A stretch of 11,944 nucleotides of DNA from WLNJ01 sp037131165 (GCA_037131165.1 JBAXRO010000059.1:1-11944), one strand, 5' to 3'; positions 1-6,356 are shown, counted from the first letter of the stretch. A program made the numbers and translations. Notes: generated by a model from the letters alone, not told the origin.

Positions 1-236
1 AGGGCGAGCAGGCCGCTCGCACCCACCACCCCGGCCGCGACGGTGTAGGCGAGGTCGGAGCCGGTAGGCAGTTCGAGCCCGACGATCGCGACCACGAGGC
101 CGCAGAGGACGAGGCTCGTCCCCTGCGAGATGCCGGCGACCGTCAGAACGGGGACTCGCCGGCCCAGCAGGCCAGCGAGGAAGTCACCGGTTCCCCAGAC
201 GACTGAGGAGCCGGCTGCCAGCAGCAGCGCGAGCAG
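1..236 (-). CDS. EamA/DMT-family transporter, N-terminal part (cut by window edge; non-canonical start)
   Basis: The minus-strand frame from about 245 to the left edge is open and reads as a hydrophobic protein. A helix (ALLALLLAAGSSVVWGTGDF) is followed by a short basic loop (GRR) and then by two more hydrophobic stretches around SLVLCGLVVAIVG and TVAAGVVGASGLLAL. The W-G-x-x-D-F pattern in the first helix is typical of EamA/drug-metabolite transporters, which export or import small metabolites across the inner membrane. The frame lies directly after the TAG of the upstream aldehyde dehydrogenase, and both genes share the same frame. No ATG, GTG or TTG occurs before the first helix. The best candidate is CTG at 236-234, preceded by AGGGG with a 6-nt gap. 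A GGG codon at 245-243 sits where a GTG start would fit. Substrate unknown. The family call is fairly sure; the start is not. Confidence 0.62.
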   Translation of the reverse strand, partial: MLALLLAAGSSVVWGTGDFLAGLLGRRVPVLTVAGISQGTSLVLCGLVVAIVGLELPTGSDLAYTVAAGVVGASGLLA

Positions 237-245
237 TGCCTGCCC

Positions 246-1802
246 CTAGCTTGTGCTCTTGTTGCGCCCGCGGCCGTAGATCAGGCCGATCATCCGACCG
301 AAGAGCTTGGTGCGCTTGTCGGTGTACGGGTGCATGTGCAGGTCCTGCTTGCCGAGCGCCAGCTTCGTGACGAGCAGGGTTTGGGACTTCGTGTACTTGC
401 GGATACCGGCGGCACCGTGGCGGACGCCAACACCGGAGTCCTTCCAGCCACCCATCGGCAGTTCGAGCGCCGTGTAGTTGATCTGGCAGTCGTTGACGCA
501 CACCGCACCGGCCTCGATTCGCCTTGCGACGGCCTCGGCCTTTGACGTGTCCTTCGAGAAGACGGACGCCTGAAGGCCGTACTGGGAGTCGTTGGCAAGG
601 CGGATCGCCTCGTCGATGCTGTCGACCTTCATGATCGGCAGGGTCGGGCCGAACGTCTCTTCGGTCATGCAGGTCATCGTGTGGTCGACGTCGACGAGGA
701 CGGTCGGATCGAAGAAGCGACCTCCGTCGCGGTGTGCCTTGCCGCCGGTGAGGACCTTCGCTCCCTTGGCGACGGCGTCATTGACGTGCGACTCGACGAT
801 GTCGACCTGCGGTTCGAAGATCACGGCACCAACGTCGGTCGTGCCCGGTCCGGTCGGCTTCTCCTGGCGGAGGCTCTTGACCTTCGCTGTGACCTTGGCG
901 ACGAACTCGTCGTAGATCGGCGCTTCGACGTACACGCGCTCGACAGAGATGCAGACCTGGCCTGCGTTGTTCATCGCGTAGAAAGCGGCGTAGTTGGCTG
1001 CCCGCTCGACGTCGGCATCGGCGAGGACGATCATCGGGTCCTTGCCGCCGAGCTCGAGGCCGTAGGGGATCAGGTTCTCGGCGGCCTTGACTGCGACCTT
1101 CTTGCCGGTCCTGGTCGAGCCCGTGAACATCACGAAGTCGACGAGGTCGATCAGGCTCGCCCCGGTCTCGCCGTCACCTGTCGCGACCTGGAAGACGCCT
1201 TCGGGGATCCCGCACTCCTTCATTCCCTCAGCGATCAGGAGCGAGGACAGCGGGGTGACTTCGCTCGGCTTGAGGATCACGCTGTTGCCGGCAGCCATCG
1301 CCGGGATGCAGTCGCCGAACGAGTTGGTGACCGGGAAGTTCCACGGTCCGATCACACCGACGAGCCCGACCGGGGCGTAGCGGACGACCAGCTTGCGTCC
1401 CTTGACGAACGGGGAAGAGGTCTTGACCCGCTCGTCGGCGAGGTACTCGGGCGCGACCTTCGCCCAATGCTTGAAGGCCCCGGCGGTGTACCCGATCTCG
1501 GCAAGCAGGGCGTCCTCGTAGGTCTTGCCGGTCTCCTGCACGACCTGCTCGATGATCCGTTCCTGGTTGTCGATCAGCCACTTCTGGCAGCGGGCGAAGA
1601 TCTCGGCCCTGCCTTGGAAGCCGAGGGCCTCCCAGCCGGGCTGCGCCGCCCGGCCGCGGGCGGCCATCTCGGCGAGGTCGCCTGCCGTCAGGTTCGGGAC
1701 GGTGCCGATGACCTCACCGGTCGCCGGGTTGTCGACCTCGATCTCCGGCTTACCGCTGCCGCTCAAGGTTGCTCCGCCGGTGATTGTTTCGACGCTGGCC
1801 AT
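246..1802 (-). CDS. gabD2: Aldehyde dehydrogenase, GabD2-like succinate-semialdehyde dehydrogenase
   Basis: Cytosolic NAD(P)-dependent aldehyde dehydrogenase of 518 residues that oxidises an aldehyde to the acid. Close resemblance to mycobacterial GabD2 makes succinic semialdehyde (GABA shunt, TCA bypass) the likeliest substrate. Visible motifs: GPWNFP with the oxyanion Asn at 155, ILKPSE around Lys178, the cofactor-loop GSTRTG at 228-233, ELGGK with general base Glu250, and NAGQVC with nucleophile Cys284. Glu181, three residues after Lys178, is where NAD-preferring ALDHs often carry Glu, so cofactor choice is open. I chose ATG 1802 because a purine-rich GGGAGG (1818-1813) lies 10 nt upstream and residues before it look non-homologous; an in-frame GTG at 1868 would add 22 residues. 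A hairpin separates it from the cyclophilin gene upstream, so it may have its own promoter. Family certain, substrate inferred. Confidence 0.9.
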   Translation of the reverse strand: MASVETITGGATLSGSGKPEIEVDNPATGEVIGTVPNLTAGDLAEMAARGRAAQPGWEALGFQGRAEIFARCQKWLIDNQERIIEQVVQETGKTYEDALLAEIGYTAGAFKHWAKVAPEYLADERVKTSSPFVKGRKLVVRYAPVGLVGVIGPWNFPVTNSFGDCIPAMAAGNSVILKPSEVTPLSSLLIAEGMKECGIPEGVFQVATGDGETGASLIDLVDFVMFTGSTRTGKKVAVKAAENLIPYGLELGGKDPMIVLADADVERAANYAAFYAMNNAGQVCISVERVYVEAPIYDEFVAKVTAKVKSLRQEKPTGPGTTDVGAVIFEPQVDIVESHVNDAVAKGAKVLTGGKAHRDGGRFFDPTVLVDVDHTMTCMTEETFGPTLPIMKVDSIDEAIRLANDSQYGLQASVFSKDTSKAEAVARRIEAGAVCVNDCQINYTALELPMGGWKDSGVGVRHGAAGIRKYTKSQTLLVTKLALGKQDLHMHPYTDKRTKLFGRMIGLIYGRGRNKSTS

Positions 1803-1812
1803 CTTCTCTCGT

Positions 1813-1818
1813 CCTCCC
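1813..1818 (-). promoter_or_regulatory. Shine-Dalgarno site deciding the gabD2-like start
   Basis: On the minus strand GGGAGG is followed by ten bases (ACGAGAGAAG) and then ATG at 1802. The purine-rich run between SD and ATG strengthens the choice of the 518-residue start over the in-frame GTG at 1868, which has no such site. This is one of the few genes in the window with a recognisable ribosome binding site. Confidence 0.5.
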
Positions 1819-1870
1819 TGTGCGGGTTTGCAGGCGGTCGAACTGGCGATCGCCTTGCCGATCCGCACGA

Positions 1871-1876
1871 ACGCTA
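1871..1876 (-). promoter_or_regulatory. Possible -10 element of the gabD2-like gene
   Basis: TAGCGT on the minus strand fits the actinobacterial TAnnnT form and lies downstream of the terminator-like hairpin at 1914-1936. It would give a leader of about 60 nt that contains the Shine-Dalgarno site. I see no convincing -35 hexamer, so this is a weak call resting on position and a short motif. Confidence 0.22.
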
Positions 1877-1913
1877 GCGCAGATCAGCCGCCCTGCGGGC
1901 ATCCGTCACGGAG

Positions 1914-1936
1914 CGCGGGGACCCGGTGTCCCCGCG
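1914..1936 (-). terminator. GC-rich hairpin between cyclophilin and gabD2-like genes
   Basis: Arms 1914-1922 (CGCGGGGAC) and 1928-1936 (GTCCCCGCG) are perfectly complementary, giving a 9-bp stem with a 5-nt loop. It starts 18 nt after the cyclophilin stop codon in the direction of transcription, the expected place for an intrinsic terminator. No U-tract follows, as is common in high-GC actinobacteria, so it may also act as an attenuator or mRNA stabiliser. Confidence 0.5.
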
Positions 1937-1953
1937 GTGGAGGCCGAGTCTGC

Positions 1954-2412
1954 TCAGTCGGTCAGTTCGACCCGGACGATGCCCTGAGGCTCGACCGGGC
2001 GGTCGGAGCGATCGGTCTCGCAACCCTCGATCGCGTCGACGATGTCCATCCCGCCGGTCACCTGACCGAAAACCGTGTGCTTGCCGTCGAGCCAGGGGCA
2101 CTCGGCTGCCGTCACGAGGAAGAACTGGGAGCCGTTCGTGTTCGGCCCGGCGTTCGCCATCGCGAGCGCTCCGCGAACGACCTTGTGCTCGTTGAACTCG
2201 TCCTCGAAGGTGTAGCCTGGTCCGCCGGTGCCGGTGCCCTGGGGACAACCGCCCTGGATCATGAAGTCCTTGATGATCCGGTGGAAGGCAAGTCCGTCGT
2301 AGAAGCCCTCGCCTGCCAGCTTGCGGAAGTTTTCGACCGTTACCGGCGCATCCTCGTCGAACAGCTCGATCTCGATTGCGCCCTCAGTGGTGTGAAGCGT
2401 TGCGTTTGACAT
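1954..2412 (-). CDS. ppiB: Cyclophilin-type peptidyl-prolyl cis-trans isomerase
   Basis: A 152-residue, single-domain cyclophilin without signal peptide or membrane segment, so a cytosolic folding enzyme that isomerises Xaa-Pro bonds. The active-site set is intact: FHRIIKDFMIQGG with Arg45, Phe50 and Gln53, GALAMAN at 81-87, SQFF with Gln96 and Phe98, and WLDGKHTVFG with Trp107 and His112. These match the human CypA residues Arg55, Phe60, Gln63, Phe113, Trp121 and His126. Its length is that of minimal bacterial cyclophilins. The ATG lies 9 nt after the stop of the DEAD-box helicase gene and has no clear Shine-Dalgarno site, so the two genes are probably co-transcribed. A hairpin follows downstream. 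The symbol follows the cytosolic E. coli enzyme; actinobacterial annotation sometimes uses ppiA. Confidence 0.93.
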   Translation of the reverse strand: MSNATLHTTEGAIEIELFDEDAPVTVENFRKLAGEGFYDGLAFHRIIKDFMIQGGCPQGTGTGGPGYTFEDEFNEHKVVRGALAMANAGPNTNGSQFFLVTAAECPWLDGKHTVFGQVTGGMDIVDAIEGCETDRSDRPVEPQGIVRVELTD

Positions 2413-2421
2413 GGGGCGAGC

Positions 2422-3861
2422 CTAGCGCCCGGCGGCTTCGAGGCGCAGGACGCCATCGCCGACCTTGAGGCCGTCGGCCTCGCGGCAGACCCGCTCGACC
2501 TCGTTGCCGGGCAGCTCGAGCAGGCTGAAGCGCTCGAGCACCTTGACGTTGCGGATCTGCTCCCCTTCGAGTCCGAGGCCCGTCAGCGCGGCCACGAGGT
2601 CACGGACTGTCACGCCGTCGGCCTTGCCGACCGAGGCGACCAGTCGCTTGCCCGGCTCGGACGAGACGGGCTTGGCCTCTCCGTTGGTGGATTCGATCGT
2701 CGGCTTCTCGTGGCGCTTGGGCGGCGCGGTCGCCTTCGTCGCAGCGACCTTCGCTCCCTCGGTCCACGGCGCCATCTTGGTGCCGGTGTGCTTCTCGATC
2801 GCTGCGAGGTCGGAGTCCTGCTTCGGTTCGTAGAAGGTCACCGAGCGGCCAGAGCGGCCGATCCGGCCGGTGCGGCCGATCCTGTGGACGTAGACGTCCG
2901 GCGAGTTGGGGACGTCGAAGTTGATCACGTGGGTGACGGTGCTGATATCGAGTCCGCGGGCGGCGACGTCGGTCGCAACCAGCACAGGCACCCGACCGCC
3001 CTTGAAGGCGAGCATCACCCCGTCGCGTGAACCCTGCGACATGTCGCCGTGCAGCGCGCGGACGTTCATTCCCTCGTTCTTGAGTTTCTTGAACAGCTGG
3101 TCGCAGCGGATCTTCGTCCTGACGAAGACGATCGCCTGGTCGGGCCGCTCGGCCTTGAGGACCCGGGCGAGCGCCTCGGGCTTGTCGCGCTGGGGGACCT
3201 CGAGTGCGAACTGCTCGACCGAGTCGACGGTGAGGGTCGCTGCCTTGACCTTCACGTGCACGGGGTCGTAGAGGTACTTCTCGGAGAGCTTGCGGATCTC
3301 GGGCGGCATCGTCGCCGAGAACAGCGCCGTCTGGCGGCTGCCCGGGGTCAACGCGATGATCTTCTCGACGTCCTCGAGGAACCCGAGGTCGAGCATCTCG
3401 TCGGCCTCGTCGAGCACCACGAAGCGGCAGGAGTGCAGCACGAGCGAGTGGCGGGAGATCAGGTCCTTGACCCGGCCGACCGTGCCGACGACGACCTGGC
3501 CACCGGCTCGCAGCTGGGCTTGCTGGGTCTTGATCGGCGCGCCGCCGAAGACCGCGACGACGTCGACGCCCTTCTTGACCCCGTAGGAGCGGATCGCCTG
3601 TGTGACCTGGATGCAGAGTTCGCGAGTCGGGGTGAGGACGAGGGCCTGGACGTCGGAATCGTCCGGATCGACGTATGAGAGGAGCGGCAGTCCGAAGGCG
3701 GCGGTCTTGCCGGAGCCGGTCTGGGCCTGGCCGATGATGTCGCGTCCCTCCATCATCGGCGGGATCGCCTGCTCTTGGATCGGGGACGGCGACTCGTAGC
3801 CGACTTCGGTCAGCGCCTCGAGGATTTCAGGCGCGAGGCCGAGGTCTTTGAAGGTCGTCAC
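2422..3861 (-). CDS. DEAD-box ATP-dependent RNA helicase with DbpA-type RNA-binding domain
   Basis: A 479-residue RNA helicase that uses ATP to remodel RNA, probably in ribosome assembly or mRNA turnover. Motifs in order: Q motif (Phe4, SPIQ 26-29), Walker A AQTGSGKT 46-53, PTREL 78-82, TVGR 127-130, DEAD 151-154, SAT 182-184, HGD 271-273, ATDVAARGLD 296-305, and HRIGRTGR 326-333. A charged linker (about 365-403) leads to a C-terminal domain at about 404-476 that looks like the DbpA RNA-binding domain (PF03880 type), found in DbpA and DeaD/CsdA. The length is close to DbpA, but specificity for 23S rRNA hairpin 92 cannot be read from the sequence. The usual TPGR motif carries Val in place of Pro. 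The start is GTG at 3861 with no Shine-Dalgarno site; TATGCT lies 8 nt upstream. It heads the unit with the cyclophilin gene. Confidence 0.93.
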   Translation of the reverse strand: MTTFKDLGLAPEILEALTEVGYESPSPIQEQAIPPMMEGRDIIGQAQTGSGKTAAFGLPLLSYVDPDDSDVQALVLTPTRELCIQVTQAIRSYGVKKGVDVVAVFGGAPIKTQQAQLRAGGQVVVGTVGRVKDLISRHSLVLHSCRFVVLDEADEMLDLGFLEDVEKIIALTPGSRQTALFSATMPPEIRKLSEKYLYDPVHVKVKAATLTVDSVEQFALEVPQRDKPEALARVLKAERPDQAIVFVRTKIRCDQLFKKLKNEGMNVRALHGDMSQGSRDGVMLAFKGGRVPVLVATDVAARGLDISTVTHVINFDVPNSPDVYVHRIGRTGRIGRSGRSVTFYEPKQDSDLAAIEKHTGTKMAPWTEGAKVAATKATAPPKRHEKPTIESTNGEAKPVSSEPGKRLVASVGKADGVTVRDLVAALTGLGLEGEQIRNVKVLERFSLLELPGNEVERVCREADGLKVGDGVLRLEAAGR

Positions 3862-3869
3862 GTGGCAAG

Positions 3870-3875
3870 AGCATA
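3870..3875 (-). promoter_or_regulatory. Candidate -10 element of the DEAD-box helicase gene (leaderless)
   Basis: TATGCT on the minus strand (TAnnnT form) ends 8 nt before the GTG start. Transcription starting 6-8 nt after the hexamer would begin within two bases of the start codon, so the mRNA would be leaderless or nearly so. No Shine-Dalgarno site and no clear -35 are seen. Confidence 0.38.
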
Positions 3876-3989
3876 GGGGCAGTCGGCGGGCGAGGCCGAC
3901 ACGGGTCCAATCGGGTGGTCCGTTTCGACCTTGTGGTGCATCGGTGAACCCCGGTCAGGTGACCGCCGCCCGCCGTCGGTCGGTCGGGC

Positions 3990-4007
3990 CTGAAGGCTCT
4001 CAGGCGC
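3990..4007 (-). terminator. Weak hairpin over the qor-like stop codon
   Basis: On the minus strand GCCTGA and TCAGGC form a 6-bp stem with a 6-nt loop, and the left arm contains the TGA stop of the quinone-oxidoreductase-like gene. There is no U-tract and the stem is short. It is a weak candidate for transcription termination in the 138-bp gap before the helicase gene. Confidence 0.28.
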
Positions 4008-4956
4008 CCGGGTCGAGCAGCAGCTTGCCGGTGGTCCGCCGCGCGGCCAGTTCGGTCAGGGCCTCGCCGGCGCGGTCGAGCGGGAAGACGCCCCCGACGC
4101 TCGCCCTGACCTCGCCCCGCTCAGCCCTCGCGAAGAGGTCTTCGAGCGGTTGGCGAATCAGCCTGCGCGGGTCGGAGTAGCAGTGGAACAGCCAGAAGCC
4201 CAAGACGCTTCGGCTGTGCTTGAGCAGCGCCCCGCTGCTGACTCGGTTGGTCTCGCGGGTTGCGATCCCGCAGACGCAGAGCCTCCCGAACGGCGCCAGC
4301 GAGTCGAAGCACTCGTCGAATACCTGGCCGCCCGCCATCTCGAAGACGACGTCGACCGGGCGCCCGCCGTTGGCCTCGACCAGCCGCTCGCGGAGTCCGT
4401 CCGGTGAGGCGTCGACTGCGGCATCGGCTCCGAGTCCGAGCGCCATCGCACGCTTCTCCTCGGTCGAGGCCACTGCGATCACCCGGCCCGCCCCCATCGG
4501 GCGCCCGAGCTGCACCGCAAGCGAACCGACCCCGCCGGCCGCCGCGATCACGACGACCGTCTCGCCCTCGGCTACCCGGCCGACGGTGCGGTGGAGGTGC
4601 CAGGCGGTCAGGCCCTGCACCATCAGGGCAAGGGCGGTGTCGTCGTCGAGTCCGTCGGGGATCGTCACGCAGCGCTCCTCGGCGACGGCGACCGCCTGCG
4701 CATAGCCGCCCGTCTGGCAGAGGGCGACGACCCGCTCGCCCGTGTCCTCGCGCACCCCGGCGACTTCAGCTCCGGGGATGAAGGGGAGCGACGGGTTGGC
4801 GACGTACTCGTTGCGGCTCTGGTGGGTGTCGGCGAAGTTGATCCCTGCCCGGTTGACCCGGACGATCACCTCGCCCTCGCCCGCGATGGGCTCGGGCAAC
4901 TCCACGGCTTCGAGGACCTCCGGTCCGCCAAACTCGCTGATCTGCACCGCGCGCAT
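4000..4956 (-). CDS. qor: Zinc-free MDR-family NADPH:quinone oxidoreductase-like protein
   Basis: A 318-residue medium-chain dehydrogenase/reductase of the quinone oxidoreductase (zeta-crystallin) branch, expected to use NADPH to reduce quinones or other activated carbonyls in the cytosol. The N-terminal GroES-like half contains the family patterns GPEVLE, AGINFAD (38-43 region) and FIPGAEVAG (60-67). The Rossmann half carries AAAGGVGS at 138-145, with an IAVASTEEK strand that would contact the cofactor. The zinc ligands of alcohol dehydrogenases are not seen. The start is ATG 4956, which matches the MRAVQ... family N-terminus; an in-frame ATG at 5022 would run into the divergent kinase gene. 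TAGCCT lies 7 nt before the ATG and there is no Shine-Dalgarno site. The gene is transcribed alone, away from the PfkB kinase. Substrate unknown. Confidence 0.85.
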   Translation of the reverse strand: MRAVQISEFGGPEVLEAVELPEPIAGEGEVIVRVNRAGINFADTHQSRNEYVANPSLPFIPGAEVAGVREDTGERVVALCQTGGYAQAVAVAEERCVTIPDGLDDDTALALMVQGLTAWHLHRTVGRVAEGETVVVIAAAGGVGSLAVQLGRPMGAGRVIAVASTEEKRAMALGLGADAAVDASPDGLRERLVEANGGRPVDVVFEMAGGQVFDECFDSLAPFGRLCVCGIATRETNRVSSGALLKHSRSVLGFWLFHCYSDPRRLIRQPLEDLFARAERGEVRASVGGVFPLDRAGEALTELAARRTTGKLLLDPGA

Positions 4957-4963
4957 GGCGCGT

Positions 4964-4969
4964 AGGCTA
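4964..4969 (-). promoter_or_regulatory. Candidate -10 element of the qor-like gene (leaderless)
   Basis: TAGCCT on the minus strand ends 7 nt before the ATG at 4956, so a transcript would start at or next to the start codon. It lies inside the left half of an 8-bp inverted repeat whose right half holds the candidate -10 of the divergent kinase gene. Confidence 0.4.
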
Positions 4970-4997
4970 CCGCTCGTCAAACTGCCCGCTTCGCAGG

Positions 4998-5003
4998 TAG
5001 CCT
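4998..5003 (+). promoter_or_regulatory. Candidate -10 element of the PfkB-family kinase gene (leaderless)
   Basis: TAGCCT is followed by eight bases (CCCGTCCC) and the ATG at 5012, with no Shine-Dalgarno site. TCGTCA at 4974-4979 is a partial -35 match (4 of 6 to TTGACA) at 18-bp spacing. The promoter would interleave with that of the divergent qor-like gene. Confidence 0.4.
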
Positions 5004-5011
5004 CCCGTCCC

Positions 5012-5947
5012 ATGGCTCTCACAGTCGTCGGATCAATCGCTTACGACAGCGTCCGCACTCCCTTCGGGCAGCGCGAGCGCATGCTTGGCGGCGCCGCCAC
5101 CCACTTCGCGTTGGCTGCGTCATTCTTCGATGATGTCCGAGCGGTCGGGCCGGTCGGCGACGACTTCACCGACGCGGACATGGCGATCCTCGCGACTCGC
5201 GGCACCAGCACCGTCGATGTCGAGCGGGTCGCAGGAGGCGAGACTTTCTTCTGGGCGGGCGAGTACGGCTGGGACCTCAACTCGCGCGAGACGCTCGAGA
5301 CCCGACTCGGCGTGTTCGAGACTTTCGAGCCGAAGCTGAGCGAAGCATCGGCCAACGCCGAGACGGTCTTCCTCGCCAACATCCAGCCCGACATCCAGTA
5401 CGCGGTCCTCGAACAGTGCTCGAACGCCCGTTTCGTCGCGATGGACTCGATGGACCTCTGGATCGACGTAGCCAACGAGTCGCTGAAGAAGGTCATCTCC
5501 GCAGTCGACTGCGTGATCCTCAACGACGCCGAGCTCAGGCAGCTGACCCGCAAGCCGAACCTCGTGGCCGCCGCCCGCGAGGTCCTCTCGTGGGGTCCGA
5601 AGGCGGTCGTCGGCAAGCAGGGCGAGTACGGGGCGGCGCTGTTCACCGAGGGCGGGTTCTTCTCGCTTCCCGCCTACCCGCTCGAGAACGTGATCGACCC
5701 GACGGGTGCCGGTGACACCTTCGCCGGCGGCTTCGTCGGCTACGTCGCGGCCCACTCCGATCAGGAGATCGGCCACGACCTGCTGGTCAGGGCGATGGCA
5801 TACGGCACGGCATTGGCCTCCTTCAACGTCGAGGAGTTCGGTACCGAGCGGGTAGCCGCTTTGGCCCCGCGCGAGGTCCTCGTCCGGGTCGCCGAGCTCG
5901 AGCGGATCACCCGCTTCGCCGACGTGCCCGTCGAGCTGCGCTCCTGA
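5012..5947 (+). CDS. PfkB/ribokinase-family sugar or nucleoside kinase
   Basis: A 311-residue cytosolic kinase of the PfkB superfamily, which phosphorylates a sugar, nucleoside or related small alcohol with ATP. The N-terminal strand (LTVVGSIAYDS) begins the ribokinase fold; LGGAATHFA at 25-33 is the substrate-side glycine motif, VGPVGDD 45-51 fits the family, NDAEL 171-175 is the Mg/ATP-associated N..E motif, and DPTGAGDTFAGGF 229-241 is PfkB signature 2 with the catalytic base Asp235. The family motif is complete, so it should be active; the substrate cannot be decided (adenosine-, ribose- and fructose-type kinases all look similar at this level). The ATG at 5012 was chosen because it starts exactly at the first strand, with a candidate -10 just upstream. 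A longer in-frame extension upstream overlaps the divergent gene and was rejected. A strong stem-loop follows. Confidence 0.9.
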   Translation: MALTVVGSIAYDSVRTPFGQRERMLGGAATHFALAASFFDDVRAVGPVGDDFTDADMAILATRGTSTVDVERVAGGETFFWAGEYGWDLNSRETLETRLGVFETFEPKLSEASANAETVFLANIQPDIQYAVLEQCSNARFVAMDSMDLWIDVANESLKKVISAVDCVILNDAELRQLTRKPNLVAAAREVLSWGPKAVVGKQGEYGAALFTEGGFFSLPAYPLENVIDPTGAGDTFAGGFVGYVAAHSDQEIGHDLLVRAMAYGTALASFNVEEFGTERVAALAPREVLVRVAELERITRFADVPVELRS

Positions 5948-5994
5948 CTGGCCGGCAGCAATCCGCCGCGGATGCGGCGCTCCTGCCCGCCAGT
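5947..5994 (+). terminator. Long two-part stem-loop after the PfkB kinase gene
   Basis: The arms 5947-5958 (ACTGGCCGGCAG) and 5983-5994 (CTGCCCGCCAGT) pair with one mismatch in twelve. Inside them CGCCGC (5964-5969) and GCGGCG (5974-5979) form a second 6-bp stem closed by a GGAT tetraloop. The left arm begins in the last base of the stop codon. No U-tract follows. Its position and strength make termination the simplest reading. Confidence 0.6.
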
Positions 5995-6032
5995 GCCTGG
6001 GCCCGATGCCCGCAATCCCGGCGCGCAGGCAC
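5993..6032 (+). terminator. Second hairpin downstream of the kinase terminator
   Basis: GTGCCTG (5993-5999) and CAGGCAC (6026-6032) are perfect 7-bp complements around a 26-nt GC-rich loop. The left arm shares two bases with the preceding stem-loop, so the two structures are tandem and nearly mutually exclusive. It could be a backup terminator or a structured leader for the next gene, 50 bases on. Confidence 0.32.
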
Positions 6033-6066
6033 AAGCCGCGGGCGTGACAGCCGCACCGACGACCGT

Positions 6067-6072
6067 TAGGGT
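6067..6072 (+). promoter_or_regulatory. Candidate -10 element of the 81-residue membrane protein gene
   Basis: TAGGGT is followed by nine bases and the GTG start at 6082. A start site 6-8 nt after the hexamer would leave at most a three-base leader. No Shine-Dalgarno site is visible. Confidence 0.32.
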
Positions 6073-6081
6073 TCCCGGACT

Positions 6082-6327
6082 GTGACTTTGACGTTCATCT
6101 ACATGATGTTCATCCTCAAGATCCCGATCCTGATGCTGTTCTGGATCGTGCGTTGGGCATGGAAGGCCCAACCGGTCGAGGAGGAGGGCAACGCGGGCGA
6201 CGGCGGCACCAAGTCTCCCCGCGCCCCGATCGCGCCCCGTGGTCGCGGGCCTCATGGCGAGCCGCAACCGCCCGGTCCGAAGCGCGTTCGCACCGCCAAG
6301 CCGCTCGAGCGTGTCCCGCACCGCTGA
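6082..6327 (+). CDS. Small single-helix membrane protein with basic, proline-rich tail, unknown function
   Basis: An 81-residue protein that I cannot assign to a named family. Residues 1-26 form one hydrophobic segment ending in the aromatic-basic WIVRWAWK, so it should be a membrane anchor. The rest is low in hydrophobic residues: a short acidic stretch (EEEG, 33-36), then a Gly/Pro/Arg-rich tail (about 43-81) with repeated PRG/PKR/PHR-like clusters that is probably disordered and positively charged. By the positive-inside rule the tail should be cytoplasmic. The GTG start sits just after a candidate -10. It ends 42 nt before dcd and may be co-transcribed with it. The codon pattern and membrane segment make it a believable gene; the function is unknown. 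Confidence 0.68.
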   Translation: MTLTFIYMMFILKIPILMLFWIVRWAWKAQPVEEEGNAGDGGTKSPRAPIAPRGRGPHGEPQPPGPKRVRTAKPLERVPHR

Positions 6328-6356
6328 GCGACACTTCGGCCGAGCCGCTTTCTTGG

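Larger units (their letters stand above)
4964..5003. repeat. Inverted repeat joining two divergent promoters
   Basis: AGGCTACC (4964-4971) and GGTAGCCT (4996-5003) are perfect reverse complements, 24 nt apart, in the 55-bp gap between the qor-like gene (minus) and the PfkB kinase gene (plus). Each arm contains a TAGCCT hexamer pointing towards the nearer start codon, 7 and 8 nt away. The arms may simply be mirror-image -10 elements, or a dimeric regulator could bind both. Confidence 0.5.

Noticed and set aside
3..1802. A stop-codon read-through fusion of aldehyde dehydrogenase and transporter
   Set aside because: The shared frame makes it possible, but a soluble ALDH joined to a membrane transporter is not a known architecture; a non-canonical or misread start is simpler.
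681..1877. Long open frame (398 codons) on the plus strand opposite the aldehyde dehydrogenase
   Set aside because: It is a GC-driven shadow: acidic, Asp/Arg/Leu-rich with no recognisable domain, while the minus strand has a complete ALDH with catalytic motifs.
3953..3964. Short inverted repeat GGTCA-GG-TGACC in the gap upstream of the helicase gene
   Set aside because: Arms of five bases are expected by chance in GC-rich DNA and there is no second copy nearby to suggest an operator.
3974..3987. Tandem CGGT units (GTCGGTCGGTCGGG)
   Set aside because: Only about three units, too short to call a microsatellite or functional repeat.
4742..5011. N-terminal extension of the kinase frame to 4742
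   Set aside because: The extension overlaps the divergent qor-like coding region, has Arg/Ser/Pro-rich shadow composition, and the ribokinase fold begins right at 5012.
5120..6034. Open frame (304 codons) on the minus strand opposite the PfkB kinase
   Set aside because: No domain, biased composition, and the kinase on the other strand has all family motifs.
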